Shown: one piece after another, positions 1 through 8,301 of the stretch
Numbering within the stretch: position 1 is the stretch's first letter
Layout of the letters: each line of letters starts with the position of its first letter
NCBI GenBank assembly: GCA_964396655.1
Contig: CAYNFP010000002.1
Coordinates: forward strand, 1 to 64,000
Source: CAYNFP01 sp964396655
GTDB lineage: Bacteria; Bacillota_I; Bacilli_A; RF39; UBA660
Length of the DNA stretch: 64,000 nt
Direction of reading: 5' to 3'
Notes under the pieces: generated by a model
The model's database searches: none
What the model saw: the letters and a program-made list of their open reading frames with translations, nothing else
Told to the model about the DNA's origin: nothing
Program-made: the position numbers and the translations under genes

Positions 1-1
1 T

Positions 2-253
2 GGCTCACATAAAATAAATCAAGAGAACTTAATATTAGCAATTAAAAATACATTTACTAAAAGAGAAACAAAATTTGATATTGATGAATTTAAATTGATT
101 GTATCAGAACTGAAAGAAACTCCTGAAATGAATAAAATGTGGAAAGAATTTCAGAACAAAGTTAACTATATTAAGAAAACAGAATATCTCGACACAATAA
201 AGGCAATTGATAAAATAATAGAAATATTAGAAACAGAGTTAGTAACTGTATAA
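2..253 (+). CDS. C-terminal part of an AbiEii/AbiGii-like nucleotidyltransferase toxin (5' end outside window)
   Basis: The frame is open from the window edge to TAA at 251-253 (83 codons). The pattern (LILAIKNTFTKRETKFD, then an MWKEF segment and a charged helical tail) resembles the C-terminus of AbiEii-type nucleotidyltransferases, which inactivate tRNA or other targets in type IV toxin-antitoxin/abortive-infection pairs. The catalytic GSxxD region and the AbiEi partner would lie upstream and cannot be seen. The family call rests only on this tail. It fits the mobile and defence genes that follow. Confidence 0.5.
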   Translation, partial: GSHKINQENLILAIKNTFTKRETKFDIDEFKLIVSELKETPEMNKMWKEFQNKVNYIKKTEYLDTIKAIDKIIEILETELVTV

Positions 254-272
254 TTTTGATTACTTAAAAAAC

Positions 273-301
273 AAACAGAATAACTAAAAATCATTCTGTT
301 T
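273..301. terminator. Bidirectional terminator
   Basis: A 9-bp stem, AAACAGAAT (273-281) with ATTCTGTTT (293-301), is followed by T-rich sequence in the + direction and preceded by A-rich sequence for the minus strand. It separates the AbiEii-like gene from the convergent integrase, whose stop codon lies inside the right arm. Confidence 0.7.
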
Positions 302-1244
302 TTGTATTAAATATATTATTAAACTCTTTCATGATTTTCTCATTACCGGAATTAAATGCATGTGAGTAAACATTAAGAGTAGTAGAGATATCTCCGTGTC
401 CTAAACGTCTAGAAATATCAGCGACACTAATGCCTCTAGAAATTTGCAGTGATGCCGATGTATGTCTTAATGAATGGAAAGTTATAATTGGAAGATTATA
501 CTTTTTTAATATTGTTTCAAATATCTTTCTAGGTACATCTGGATGAATAGGATCTCCATCTTCAGATGTGAAGATCTTTTTAGTGCCTTTCCACTTGTTT
601 CCCCATAAATCTTTTAAACTTGCTAAATACATTTGATATTCTTTTAAAACTTCAATAGTAGGATCTGATATAGGAACAGTTCTAATAGAGTAGTTATTCT
701 TAGGAGTACCATCTACTAACTTTTTATCAATTCTTTGTAATGTTTTAGTAATGGATACCATACCAGTACTAAAGTTAATATCAGACCACTCTAATCCAAT
801 CAATTCAGACCTTCTACAGCCCGTATCAAGCGCTAAACGAATGATTGCTTGGTATTTGATCGGCTCACCGTCTAAGGCCTTTAAAAGGGCTTTTGTTTGT
901 TCTAAATCATAAAACTTAGATTCAACTTTTAACTTCTTTGGCGCCTTAACTCTTTCGTTTGGATTATAAGATAATAAGTTCCAATCAACGGCATGTTTTA
1001 AAGCGACATTTATAACTCGATAATGTCTTAAAATAGTATTCTCAGTTAATCGTTTCTTTTGCTTTAAAGAATACTTTTGAACATTACCACGATCTCGTAA
1101 ATAATTATAATGACCAACTAACATTAAGGAAGAAAGACTGTTTAATTTAATGTGACCTAAGCGACTAATTAGTTCTTGGCAAATTGAATTATATGATTCA
1201 TAACTTTTAGGTTTTAAGGAAGGTCTAGCAAACTTTAATAGCAA
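291..1244 (-). pseudogene. Tyrosine recombinase (phage/ICE integrase) lacking its N-terminal arm-binding domain
   Basis: The core-binding and catalytic domains are complete. The tyrosine-recombinase residues are visible: R144 (TGCRRSEL), K182, H257-x-x-R260 (HSLRH), H283 (RRLGHGD) and nucleophile Y293. Relatives usually have about 380-400 residues with an arm-binding domain first. Here the frame begins at TTG (1242-1244), immediately preceded by an in-frame TAA, with no ribosome binding site, and opens in mid-domain at a segment (RPSLKPKSYESY) that normally follows about 60-70 residues. A + strand promoter and RBS for the next gene occupy the junction, so the 5' end was probably lost by recombination. 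The protein could still be made from TTG, but I read it as a remnant. Confidence 0.8.
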
Positions 1245-1245
1245 T

Positions 1246-1261
1246 TATAATGGATTGGAGG
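1246..1261 (+). promoter_or_regulatory. -10 box and RBS reading into the replisome organizer remnant
   Basis: TATAAT (1246-1251) is followed after 5 bases by GGAGG (1257-1261). This compact -10/RBS layout recurs through the window. It overlaps the broken 5' end of the integrase. Confidence 0.45.
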
Positions 1262-1271
1262 AACAAAAAGA

Positions 1272-1328
1272 ATGAATAAAACATTACAAATAGATCCAAT
1301 AGATTTTTTCTTTTTAACAAGAAGATGA
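1272..1328 (+). CDS. 18-residue ORF in front of the replisome organizer
   Basis: ATG at 1272 lies 10 bases after GGAGG (1257-1261) and the frame ends with TGA at 1326-1328, one base before the next ATG. The peptide (MNKTLQIDPIDFFFLTRR) matches nothing I know. It could be a translation-coupling leader or the end of a lost gene. Support is only the RBS and spacing. Confidence 0.3.
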   Translation: MNKTLQIDPIDFFFLTRR

Positions 1329-1329
1329 A

Positions 1330-2074
1330 ATGTCAGTATATGATAAATCAAAATTATATTGGCTCAAACTATATGATGACTTTTATAAGCAAGATAGTAT
1401 TGAATGGCTATTAAACCAAGAACACGGAACAACATATATTGTGTTATATCAAATGTTACTGTTGAAGACACTTAATAAAGATGGCGAACTATCTAAGATA
1501 TTAGGAGATAAAAGAGTTTACTATACAACTAAAGACATATCTAAGATGACTGGGATTGATGAAGATTTAATTGACTCTGCAATCGATAGTCTAGGGTATG
1601 TAGGACTATTAGAAACAGATCACGAAGGAATAATATATCTACCTAATTTAAAGAATATGATTGGATCAACTACTAAAGGTGCAGTTAAAAAATCATCACA
1701 AAGAAAAAAGGCGGACATTTGTCCACCAGATATAGATAAAGATAAAAGAGAAGATGAAAGATATATATATCAATAACAACAATAATAAAGAAGTCGTTGA
1801 TTTTATCAAAAATAATTATGGTAGAAAAATATGTGATCATGAAATAAATATAATAAATGAGTGGTTAAAGGATAATGATAAGGAAACAGTTATAAAAGCA
1901 GTTAAGATATCTATTGAGAATGATGCTAAGAAATTTAGTTATGTATCATCAATACTTAACAATTGGAATAAAACAGAAACTATTAAACAAAAAGTATTTA
2001 CTAAAGAAGAGCAAGGGCTACTAAACTATGATTGGTTAAACGATCCAGAGAATTGGTTTAACTGGGATAAATAG
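1330..2074 (+). pseudogene. Phage replisome organizer (DnaD-like replication protein), frameshifted
   Basis: The first frame (1330-1776) has the phage replisome organizer N-terminal winged-helix pattern (KLYWLKLYDDFYK... LYQMLLLKTL... YLPNL). A second frame (1754-2074) carries a DnaD/DnaB_2-type C-terminal domain (VVDFIKNNYGRKICDHEINIINEWL). In intact relatives these form one protein that loads the replicative helicase at a phage or plasmid origin. The break lies in the AT run at 1761-1770: adding one AT unit joins the frames as RYIYINNNNNKEV. The gene is therefore probably off in this copy, unless slippage restores it. Its place beside an integrase remnant fits a degraded prophage or ICE. 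Confidence 0.75.
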
Positions 2075-2229
2075 AGTCCCCCCCAGCACCTGTGATCAAT
2101 AAAATAATAAAATAATGAAACCCACAGCCCTCCTACATACATACAATTTTATATTTTCCGTGAGTTTTTTGGAAAGTAAAAAGAATATTGAAATATATAT
2201 TCTTTTTTTAAGAAAAAAATTATTTTTAA

Positions 2230-2249
2230 TGATATAATTGAATAGGAGG
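2230..2249 (+). promoter_or_regulatory. Extended -10 promoter and RBS of the restriction-modification operon
   Basis: TGATATAAT (2230-2238, extended -10) is followed after 5 bases by AGGAGG (2244-2249). The 180-base gap before the methyltransferase otherwise holds a C-rich run (2079-2086) and A/T-rich sequence with nothing else I can name. Confidence 0.6.
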
Positions 2250-2258
2250 ATGATATTT

Positions 2259-3803
2259 ATGCTAAAAAAGAATTATAATATTGATGACTATAAAAAAGAT
2301 ATTGATAAATATGGTTTAAGTAAAACTTGGCATAAAATTTTATCCAAAATAATAAAGACAGAATTTTTATCAGATATTTTTGTGATTGACAACTTTGGTG
2401 AGTTATATGAAATAGGATTGGCACATGAAAATATTATTAACAAAAAGGAAATGGGAAAGTATTATACTCCAAAAGATGTAGCAAAAATAATGGCAACTTG
2501 GTTAATGCCTTTAAATGGGCAAAAAGTTTGTGACGTAGCCTGTGGAACCGGAAACTTAATATTGTCCTATCTGGAATTAATCGGGGAAACTAAGGCCGTT
2601 GAATTAATAAAATCAGGCAACCTATATTTATATGATAATGATGAGATTGCATTGAAAATATGCAAGTACTCAATTGCAATAAAATATGGAATTGATTTGT
2701 TGAATAAAATCAATTCCAAACATTGTGATTTTCTTGATACTAGAACGAAGCTCCCAAAAGATTGTAAAGTTATTTCCAACCCGCCATATTTTAAAATATC
2801 TAACCCAAATTCTACTTGGGAAAAAACTGATGTAATCGAAAAATCAAAAGAATTATATTCAGCATTTATGGAAAAAATTATGAAATATAGTGAAAGCTCA
2901 GTTATTATTACACCATATAGCTTTATGGGAAGTCAGAAATTCTATTCTCTTCGATTAAAAATGAATAGATATAATGGATTTATTGTTTCTTTTGATAACG
3001 TTCCTGGTAATATTTTTAATGGAAGAAAACACGGTATATTTAATTCTAATGTTACCAACTCTGTAAGAGCAGCAATTACAGTAGTTGAAAACAGACCGAA
3101 TGTAAAAGGTTTTAGGCTTAGTCCACTAATAAGATTTAAAACACATGAGCGAAAATTATTATTAAATTGTGAAACATTAGAGTCTTTGATTAATGATAAT
3201 TATCAAACTATTTCAAGCAAAAGAAAAAGTTATTATAAAACATTTAAAGAATTAAATGTGGTTTTTGATGCTTGGCGTAGTATATCCAAGAAAAAGCTTA
3301 GTAATTTATTAACAACTGAAAAAAATGATTTATCTATATACTTACCAACAACATGTAGATACTTTACGGTAGGATCAAAGAGAGATTTAAAAAGAACAGG
3401 AAAAAGAGTAGTTTACGTTAAAAACAAAGATCATTATGATTTTGTCTATTGTCTTATGAATTCTACATTTGGTTATTGGCATTGGAGAATATATGATGGA
3501 GGTATAAATTGCCCTTTGACAATTTTAAGTAGTATTCCCGTTTTCTTTGATTCGATATCTGAATCTGATAAAAAAGAATTGAAAACAATTGCCGAAGAAA
3601 TGTATGCAGATGAAGAAAAATATTTGGTTTATAAAATGAATGCTGGAAAATTGCAGGAGAACATCAAATTTCCTATTAAATATAGAAAAGAAATTAATAA
3701 GATTTTCTTACGAACGCTTAATATAAACGCAAATGAAAATTTACTAAATAGAGTCCACAGCAGCTCTATTTTCGAAGATTGCGAGGATGAAGATAATGAA
3801 TAA
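2259..3803 (+). CDS. N6-adenine DNA methyltransferase of a restriction-modification system
   Basis: This 514-residue protein has AdoMet motif I DVACGTGN (residues 92-99) and the N6-adenine catalytic motif NPPY (174-177), preceded by GKYYTPKDVA, typical of type I HsdM and Eco57I-like methylases. It should methylate adenine in the host recognition site to protect it from the overlapping nuclease. The region after about residue 300 (KRTGKRVVYVKNKDHYDFVYCLMNS) looks like a target-recognition domain. ATG 2259 is chosen over the in-frame TTG at 2238 because AGGAGG (2244-2249) sits 9 bases before it and the TTG lies inside the -10 box. The recognition sequence cannot be read from the DNA. Confidence 0.85.
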   Translation: MLKKNYNIDDYKKDIDKYGLSKTWHKILSKIIKTEFLSDIFVIDNFGELYEIGLAHENIINKKEMGKYYTPKDVAKIMATWLMPLNGQKVCDVACGTGNLILSYLELIGETKAVELIKSGNLYLYDNDEIALKICKYSIAIKYGIDLLNKINSKHCDFLDTRTKLPKDCKVISNPPYFKISNPNSTWEKTDVIEKSKELYSAFMEKIMKYSESSVIITPYSFMGSQKFYSLRLKMNRYNGFIVSFDNVPGNIFNGRKHGIFNSNVTNSVRAAITVVENRPNVKGFRLSPLIRFKTHERKLLLNCETLESLINDNYQTISSKRKSYYKTFKELNVVFDAWRSISKKKLSNLLTTEKNDLSIYLPTTCRYFTVGSKRDLKRTGKRVVYVKNKDHYDFVYCLMNSTFGYWHWRIYDGGINCPLTILSSIPVFFDSISESDKKELKTIAEEMYADEEKYLVYKMNAGKLQENIKFPIKYRKEINKIFLRTLNINANENLLNRVHSSSIFEDCEDEDNE

Positions 3804-4983
3804 AGAACAAGCGGTAAAAAACTTTATAAATGAAATTTATGCAAATGCAACCGACTTGGTTTTAACGAACGATGAAATAAAAAAAATTTCTGATTTTTAT
3901 AAAGAAACTCATAATTTAGAAGCAAAGTTTGATGAATATATTGAAAATTATCGAAATGAAATTGGAGTAATAAAAAAGCTTAAAAGTGGCACATATGAGC
4001 TTGAAAAACAATTTGTTCAAAATAAAGCATTGCAACCAGGCATTTTGTCTGAATGTAACTACGTTGAAACGTTGGCAAAATTATTTAACTTGAATAAGTG
4101 TATTGATCTTGATAGCAGACCGATTAATAGTATACCGGCCGAATGTGCCACTTTTTTTCGTTCTGGCAAATTAACTTATTCATGTGCTAGATATTTATAT
4201 TACAATCCAAGAAATACGGACATTTTTATTTTTCAATATGGTAACCCCGCTGCTGGTGATGCAGAAATCATCATTAATGGAAACAATGTTAGACTCGAAT
4301 TTAAAGAAAACAACGCAAAGGCAGGAGAGTATGATATTACCGGATTATATGATGAAAACGGTAAACTATTAATTTCAAATGCTTTTAGAGAAAACACTCC
4401 GGAATTAGTCCCATTTATTGAAAAATTCAATGAAGAAACTAACGTTATTGAACAAATAGGGCATAACTATAACAATTTTGATGAGCAAACGAAATTAGAA
4501 TCAATTCACGAATATTTTCTTAAACACAATATAGATGTATTGGTAACGTCTGCAAATGATAATTCATTAATTGCATTAACTCCCGACTGTTTAGATGTTG
4601 CACTAGAAGATGGTACGCGATTCGTGTCTACTGACAATAGCGAGATAAGAACTTCTGGAAGAAACTATCGAAAAATATTTACAAATCAATTATTTGATAA
4701 AACTTTAGAACTTCTTGATGCAATCAAAATTTCGACTAAAGAATACAAGGTTAAATTGAATCATAATTTAGTTGAAATTGTAAATGCAAGAGGTACAAAA
4801 AAACCTAGCAGAATAAAATTTAGAAATGTTTTTTTCGTTGATATAGAAAATTCTAAATTAGATCAAGAATATGTGATTTTCTCTCGTGATGATGTTAGAC
4901 AACTAACCCCATCAATCTCTATGCATATAAAAATAACAACATCAAAAGATACATTAATGAAATACTTTCAAGATAACAATTAA
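3796..4983 (+). CDS. Putative PD-(D/E)xK restriction endonuclease
   Basis: This 395-residue protein starts 8 bases inside the end of the methyltransferase, so the two are translated together. A nuclease-like signature is visible: D155 (AAGDAEI), then E168-x-K170 (VRLEFKEN), spaced as in PD-(D/E)xK enzymes; the segment carries basic and acidic residues suited to metal and DNA binding. The N-terminal 120 residues are helical and charged. I recognise no specific endonuclease family, so the function rests on the motif and the methylase partner. ATG 3796 is preferred to ATG 3787, because GAGGA ends right at 3787 but is 8 bases before 3796. Confidence 0.6.
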   Translation: MNKEQAVKNFINEIYANATDLVLTNDEIKKISDFYKETHNLEAKFDEYIENYRNEIGVIKKLKSGTYELEKQFVQNKALQPGILSECNYVETLAKLFNLNKCIDLDSRPINSIPAECATFFRSGKLTYSCARYLYYNPRNTDIFIFQYGNPAAGDAEIIINGNNVRLEFKENNAKAGEYDITGLYDENGKLLISNAFRENTPELVPFIEKFNEETNVIEQIGHNYNNFDEQTKLESIHEYFLKHNIDVLVTSANDNSLIALTPDCLDVALEDGTRFVSTDNSEIRTSGRNYRKIFTNQLFDKTLELLDAIKISTKEYKVKLNHNLVEIVNARGTKKPSRIKFRNVFFVDIENSKLDQEYVIFSRDDVRQLTPSISMHIKITTSKDTLMKYFQDNN

Positions 4984-5034
4984 TTTAATCAAATAAAGTT
5001 ACAAGTGAAATTAAGCGATTTTGTCTAATAATAT

Positions 5035-5090
5035 TATAATATAAGCAACAGAGCACGTTTCGTTTAATAACGGACATGCTCTATTTTATT
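5035..5090 (+). promoter_or_regulatory. -10 box followed by a strong stem-loop ahead of the HEPN gene
   Basis: TATAAT lies at 5035-5040. Ten bases later a stem-loop begins: 5050-5058 pairs with 5074-5082 (one C-A mismatch), and an inner stem CGTT (5061-5064) pairs with AACG (5069-5072) around the loop TAAT. Only a weak T-rich stretch (TATTTTATTT) follows, then AAGGAG (5093-5098) and the ATG. It may be the terminator of the nuclease gene or a structured leader of the HEPN operon; the sequence allows both. Confidence 0.45.
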
Positions 5091-5104
5091 TAAGGAGAAA
5101 AAAT

Positions 5105-6019
5105 ATGATTAGTAATAAACAAATAAAAAGAATTGTTTCCATTTCTAATATTATGCAAATTGTTAATTATCTTCAAAAACATTATAATAGTTTTGAAAGA
5201 AAATCTTTTAACAAAACCAATATTATTGATAGAGGAATCGTATACAGGTTGCTTTGTTCAAATATGTTTAATTTGATTGATGCAGTAAGAAAAAGCAAGG
5301 ATATTTTTGAAGATATGATTCCAGAATATGACTTTTTTGAGAAAGAGATCAGCAGAAAATATGTAACGAATGATGCAAATTATTATAAAAAAGTAAATGC
5401 TAGCATGACTTTATTTGAACTTTTGAGAGAAATGCGCCACGAGATAAATCATTTTGAAAAAGATGTTAATGATCAAATAACTTTATTTGAAATTGAAGTG
5501 AAATTTGATGATATAATAAAACTAAAAGAAACTACTGAAATTTTGATTAATAAGAAGATGCAAAGTATTGATAAAACAGCAATTAATCAACTTATTTTGT
5601 CAAGACCAAAAATTGTTTATGAAACAAATAAAATTGATAACTCTATAGAAAATTTCAAAGCGAAAATGCAAGGTTCAGTTAATGAAAATGAGTATAAAGA
5701 CGAAATGCTATATATGACTAATATAATCGGCGAAATTTTCAGACCTGATTTTTTAATTGAATTGATTAGCAACAATCCTGATGCAATCGAAAATCTTAAT
5801 TTTAGACTTAGAGAGTTAGAACAAATATCTCTGAAATGCGATGAAGAAATTTTACTAAAAGGGACTGAAGAGGATATTAAAAAATATAATGCAATGAAAT
5901 CGTTGATGCAAGATTTTGAATTGAAAACAAAAAAAGCGGGCCCTGAAAAATATAAAAATAGTGTAGAAGATTTGATGAAAGAAACATTAATTATATATGG
6001 AGGTAAAAATGAAAATTAA
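5105..6019 (+). CDS. HEPN-like protein with R-x4-H motif, candidate defence RNase
   Basis: This 304-residue, wholly helical protein has no membrane segment. Residues 108-117 read REMRHEINHF, containing R111-H-E-I-N-H116. R-x4-H with a polar residue after the arginine is the active-site signature of HEPN ribonucleases, found in many toxins and abortive-infection proteins. Helices before it (about 45-70) and after it fit a HEPN bundle; the C-terminal half (170-304) is unassigned and charged. The gene follows the restriction-modification pair and overlaps the next gene, a membrane protein, by 11 bases. The nuclease role is inferred from one motif plus context; the protein could instead be a non-catalytic HEPN scaffold. 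Confidence 0.5.
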   Translation: MISNKQIKRIVSISNIMQIVNYLQKHYNSFERKSFNKTNIIDRGIVYRLLCSNMFNLIDAVRKSKDIFEDMIPEYDFFEKEISRKYVTNDANYYKKVNASMTLFELLREMRHEINHFEKDVNDQITLFEIEVKFDDIIKLKETTEILINKKMQSIDKTAINQLILSRPKIVYETNKIDNSIENFKAKMQGSVNENEYKDEMLYMTNIIGEIFRPDFLIELISNNPDAIENLNFRLRELEQISLKCDEEILLKGTEEDIKKYNAMKSLMQDFELKTKKAGPEKYKNSVEDLMKETLIIYGGKNEN

Positions 6020-6764
6020 AACAAAGAACAATAAAATGATATTAGTTATTAGAACACTTATTTTACTTTGTATTTTAATACCCTTGATAATATTCTTCAT
6101 GGATATGGTTAATGTTCGAATACCCACTATCACAGATAGATATGATTGGTTATCATTTATTGGATCATACATTTTAGGATTTGCTTCTTTAACACTCGCT
6201 TATATAACAGTATCGCAAAATGAAGAATTGAAAGCGATGAATAAAAGATTAGCAGAAGATAATATAAAGTCAAATGGATATTCAGATATAGTATTTAACG
6301 AATCACAAGATATAGAAAAAAAAGATGGAGTATATACTTTCAGATTAAATTTAACTGACAGAAAAAACAGGCCATTGAACAAGTTAATAGTTAAAGAAAT
6401 TAAAATGTTAAAATATGATGAAAATAAACATTATTTGAATCCGTATGAATATTTTTCTGATATATTGGATAATGCTTGGATCAACAAAGAAATTGAATTA
6501 GAATATACTCCAGTTAAAAATGAAGATCGAGGCTTTTATCTGGCACGAATTAAAGTTAGCGAAGACATTCTGAAAGTAATTGTCGATAAGTTTGTTAAAT
6601 TTGAAATTAAGATGTCTATTATTAACTCTTTTAATCTGGAAGAAACAGGTTTGTACTCTTTTATATTCGATGAAATAAAGGACGAACCTGATTTTATAAA
6701 ATTACACTTATACCATAGCTTTGCTCCAAACCGTCAAATAAAATATATTGATTATAAAAATTAA
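6009..6764 (+). CDS. Two-helix membrane protein paired with the HEPN protein
   Basis: This 251-residue protein starts at ATG 6009, with GGAGGT (5999-6004) just before it and inside the HEPN reading frame. Two membrane helices are clear (about residues 10-31 and 47-69), followed by a short coiled segment (NEELKAMNKRLAED) and a beta-rich cytoplasmic domain of about 170 residues. No family is recognised. The 11-base overlap with the HEPN gene means coupled translation and probably a shared job. A membrane partner beside a candidate RNase suggests an abortive-infection arrangement in which this protein senses or restrains the other; that is inference. Confidence 0.5.
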   Translation: MKIKTKNNKMILVIRTLILLCILIPLIIFFMDMVNVRIPTITDRYDWLSFIGSYILGFASLTLAYITVSQNEELKAMNKRLAEDNIKSNGYSDIVFNESQDIEKKDGVYTFRLNLTDRKNRPLNKLIVKEIKMLKYDENKHYLNPYEYFSDILDNAWINKEIELEYTPVKNEDRGFYLARIKVSEDILKVIVDKFVKFEIKMSIINSFNLEETGLYSFIFDEIKDEPDFIKLHLYHSFAPNRQIKYIDYKN

Positions 6765-6890
6765 AAAAACCGTCATTTAGTCGGCATAATTTAAAATAAT
6801 GGGTGATAATCGGCAATAGTCTACAATATGCATATATCGATTTAACCCAGTAAAATCAACGATTTACAATAATACTAAATAAACCACAAT

Positions 6891-6925
6891 ACCCACACAT
6901 TCGGACTCTTAATGTGTGGGTTTTA
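6891..6925 (+). terminator. Strong terminator closing the element
   Basis: The 11-bp perfect stem ACCCACACATT (6891-6901) / AATGTGTGGGT (6911-6921) is followed by TTTT. The 125 bases before it (6765-6890) hold no gene and no clear repeat; they may include the element end, but I cannot define an attachment site. Confidence 0.75.
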
Positions 6926-6932
6926 GAAATAA

Positions 6933-6960
6933 AAAAAATTATAAAAAGTTATAATTTTTT
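6933..6960 (-). terminator. Terminator of the DUF2726 gene
   Basis: The 12-bp stem AAAAAATTATAA (6933-6944) / TTATAATTTTTT (6949-6960) with loop AAAG adjoins the stop codon of the minus-strand gene. Its stem arms supply T-rich ends in both directions. Confidence 0.6.
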
Positions 6961-7460
6961 TATTGTATATTTTCAATAATATTATCTAAAGTTTCTGTTG
7001 TTCTTTTTATAATACTTTCTTTTGTATTTGGATAACTTGTATTAAAGGTTAACAATTCAATGTTACAAGAATTTAATATATTTCTTAGTTTTTTATCTCT
7101 TAAAATTCTATCATATCTTTTATGTGAACTATCATTTATTTCAATTGCTAATAACAAATTTAAATCTTTATCAAATATACAAAAATCTATATTTCTAAAC
7201 AGTTCATTTCTAAATCTATTTGTACTATGTTTTTCTATTATTGATGCTAAATTTATTTGTGGAAATGTTATATACTTTAAATCTAATTCTTTAAAACAAT
7301 TATAATAAAATAATTCATTTTCTGACAATAGTTTTTTCTTTGTATAATATTTATTATCTGGTTTTGATTTTTCTTCTTTTCTTCTTTTTGGTAAATTTTG
7401 TATAACTGGGACAGCAATAAGAATTAAAATTAAAATTAATCCAATTATAAAATTTTTCAC
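6960..7460 (-). CDS. DUF2726 protein with N-terminal membrane anchor
   Basis: This 166-residue protein starts at GTG 7460, with AAGG 10 bases upstream. A hydrophobic anchor (residues 4-22) precedes a basic linker and a DUF2726 domain (from LLSENELFYYNCF to the C-terminus). DUF2726 belongs to the PD-(D/E)xK nuclease-like fold; NIDFCIFDKDLNLLLAIEIN contains the expected D ... E-x-N/K region, with N instead of K in the last position, so activity is uncertain. The family is often membrane-anchored and of unknown role. The gene stands alone on the minus strand beside the mobile element. Confidence 0.7.
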   Translation of the reverse strand: MKNFIIGLILILILIAVPVIQNLPKRRKEEKSKPDNKYYTKKKLLSENELFYYNCFKELDLKYITFPQINLASIIEKHSTNRFRNELFRNIDFCIFDKDLNLLLAIEINDSSHKRYDRILRDKKLRNILNSCNIELLTFNTSYPNTKESIIKRTTETLDNIIENIQ

Positions 7461-7567
7461 ATTTTCACATCCTTAATATTATTATATAAAATAAAAATTC
7501 TTTTTTGTTAAATGTTTTTATTTTGTAGTAAAGTCTTTACACTTTTAAAAAATTTTAAATAAATACA

Positions 7568-7587
7568 TGCTATAATTTTATTAGGAG
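7568..7587 (+). promoter_or_regulatory. Extended -10 promoter and RBS of the peptidase gene
   Basis: TGCTATAAT (7568-7576) precedes AGGAG (7583-7587) by 6 bases. No convincing -35 box is seen, as expected for an extended -10 promoter. Confidence 0.55.
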
Positions 7588-7593
7588 AAATAT

Positions 7594-8226
7594 ATGGAAG
7601 AATTTAATATTGTGTTAACATCTAGTGGATTTAATGATGTTAATAATTATGTATCAGATGAGAGTAGAGAGTTATTTGCTAGAATTAGTAAAGGTAAAAG
7701 AATAATGATTATAGCTAATGCTGCTCCTGAAGGAACTGGTAATTATATTGCAAGAGAAAATGTTAGAAATAATTTTTTAGCAGTAGGAGCATCTGTTGTT
7801 GATATTGTAGATGTTGATGAAAATAATGTAAGTTCTATTTTAGATTATGATATTATTTATGTTTTAGGAGGAAATCCAACTTTTCTTATTGAATTAAATA
7901 AAATTATTAACTTTAGAAAATATATTTTAGAATTTTTAGAAAATGGTATATATATTGGAGAGAGTTGTGGAAGTATGATTCTATGTGATGACTTAGAATG
8001 GGTATATGCTATTAAAAGAGGAACTAAGAAGAAATATGATATATATTTAGATTCTTATAAAGGATTAGATTTAAGTAAAAGAAGAATTTTGCCGCATTAT
8101 AATAAATTAAGTGATGAAGTTAAAGAAAAAGCATTAAAGTATGAAGAAGATTATGGAATTAAGTTTGATCGTTTAAATGATGGAGAATATATTTTAGAAT
8201 ATTATAAGAGAGAAAAAGAATTATAG
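7594..8226 (+). CDS. pepE: Peptidase E-like protein (S51 family, type 1 glutamine amidotransferase fold)
   Basis: This 210-residue protein matches the S51 family. It has IMIIANAAPEG near residue 40, YVLGGNPTFLI (90-99), and the nucleophile elbow GESCGS with S124 in a G-x-S-x-G context. Family members cleave Asp-X dipeptides or act as cyanophycinase-like peptidases in the cytoplasm. Length and motif order fit a complete enzyme; the C-terminal HY(N) segment (LPHYNKL) may supply the catalytic histidine. No neighbour suggests a pathway. The substrate is not known. Confidence 0.75.
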   Translation: MEEFNIVLTSSGFNDVNNYVSDESRELFARISKGKRIMIIANAAPEGTGNYIARENVRNNFLAVGASVVDIVDVDENNVSSILDYDIIYVLGGNPTFLIELNKIINFRKYILEFLENGIYIGESCGSMILCDDLEWVYAIKRGTKKKYDIYLDSYKGLDLSKRRILPHYNKLSDEVKEKALKYEEDYGIKFDRLNDGEYILEYYKREKEL

Positions 8227-8301
8227 TAAAGTTATAATTCTTTTTAAAACTTTTAAAATAAATAAATGATATAATAATTATGTAGACATTGGAGGATATA
8301 A

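Noticed and set aside
6765..6890. Attachment site at the right end of the mobile element
   Set aside because: No direct repeat with the left part of the window could be recognised, and the left end may lie outside it.
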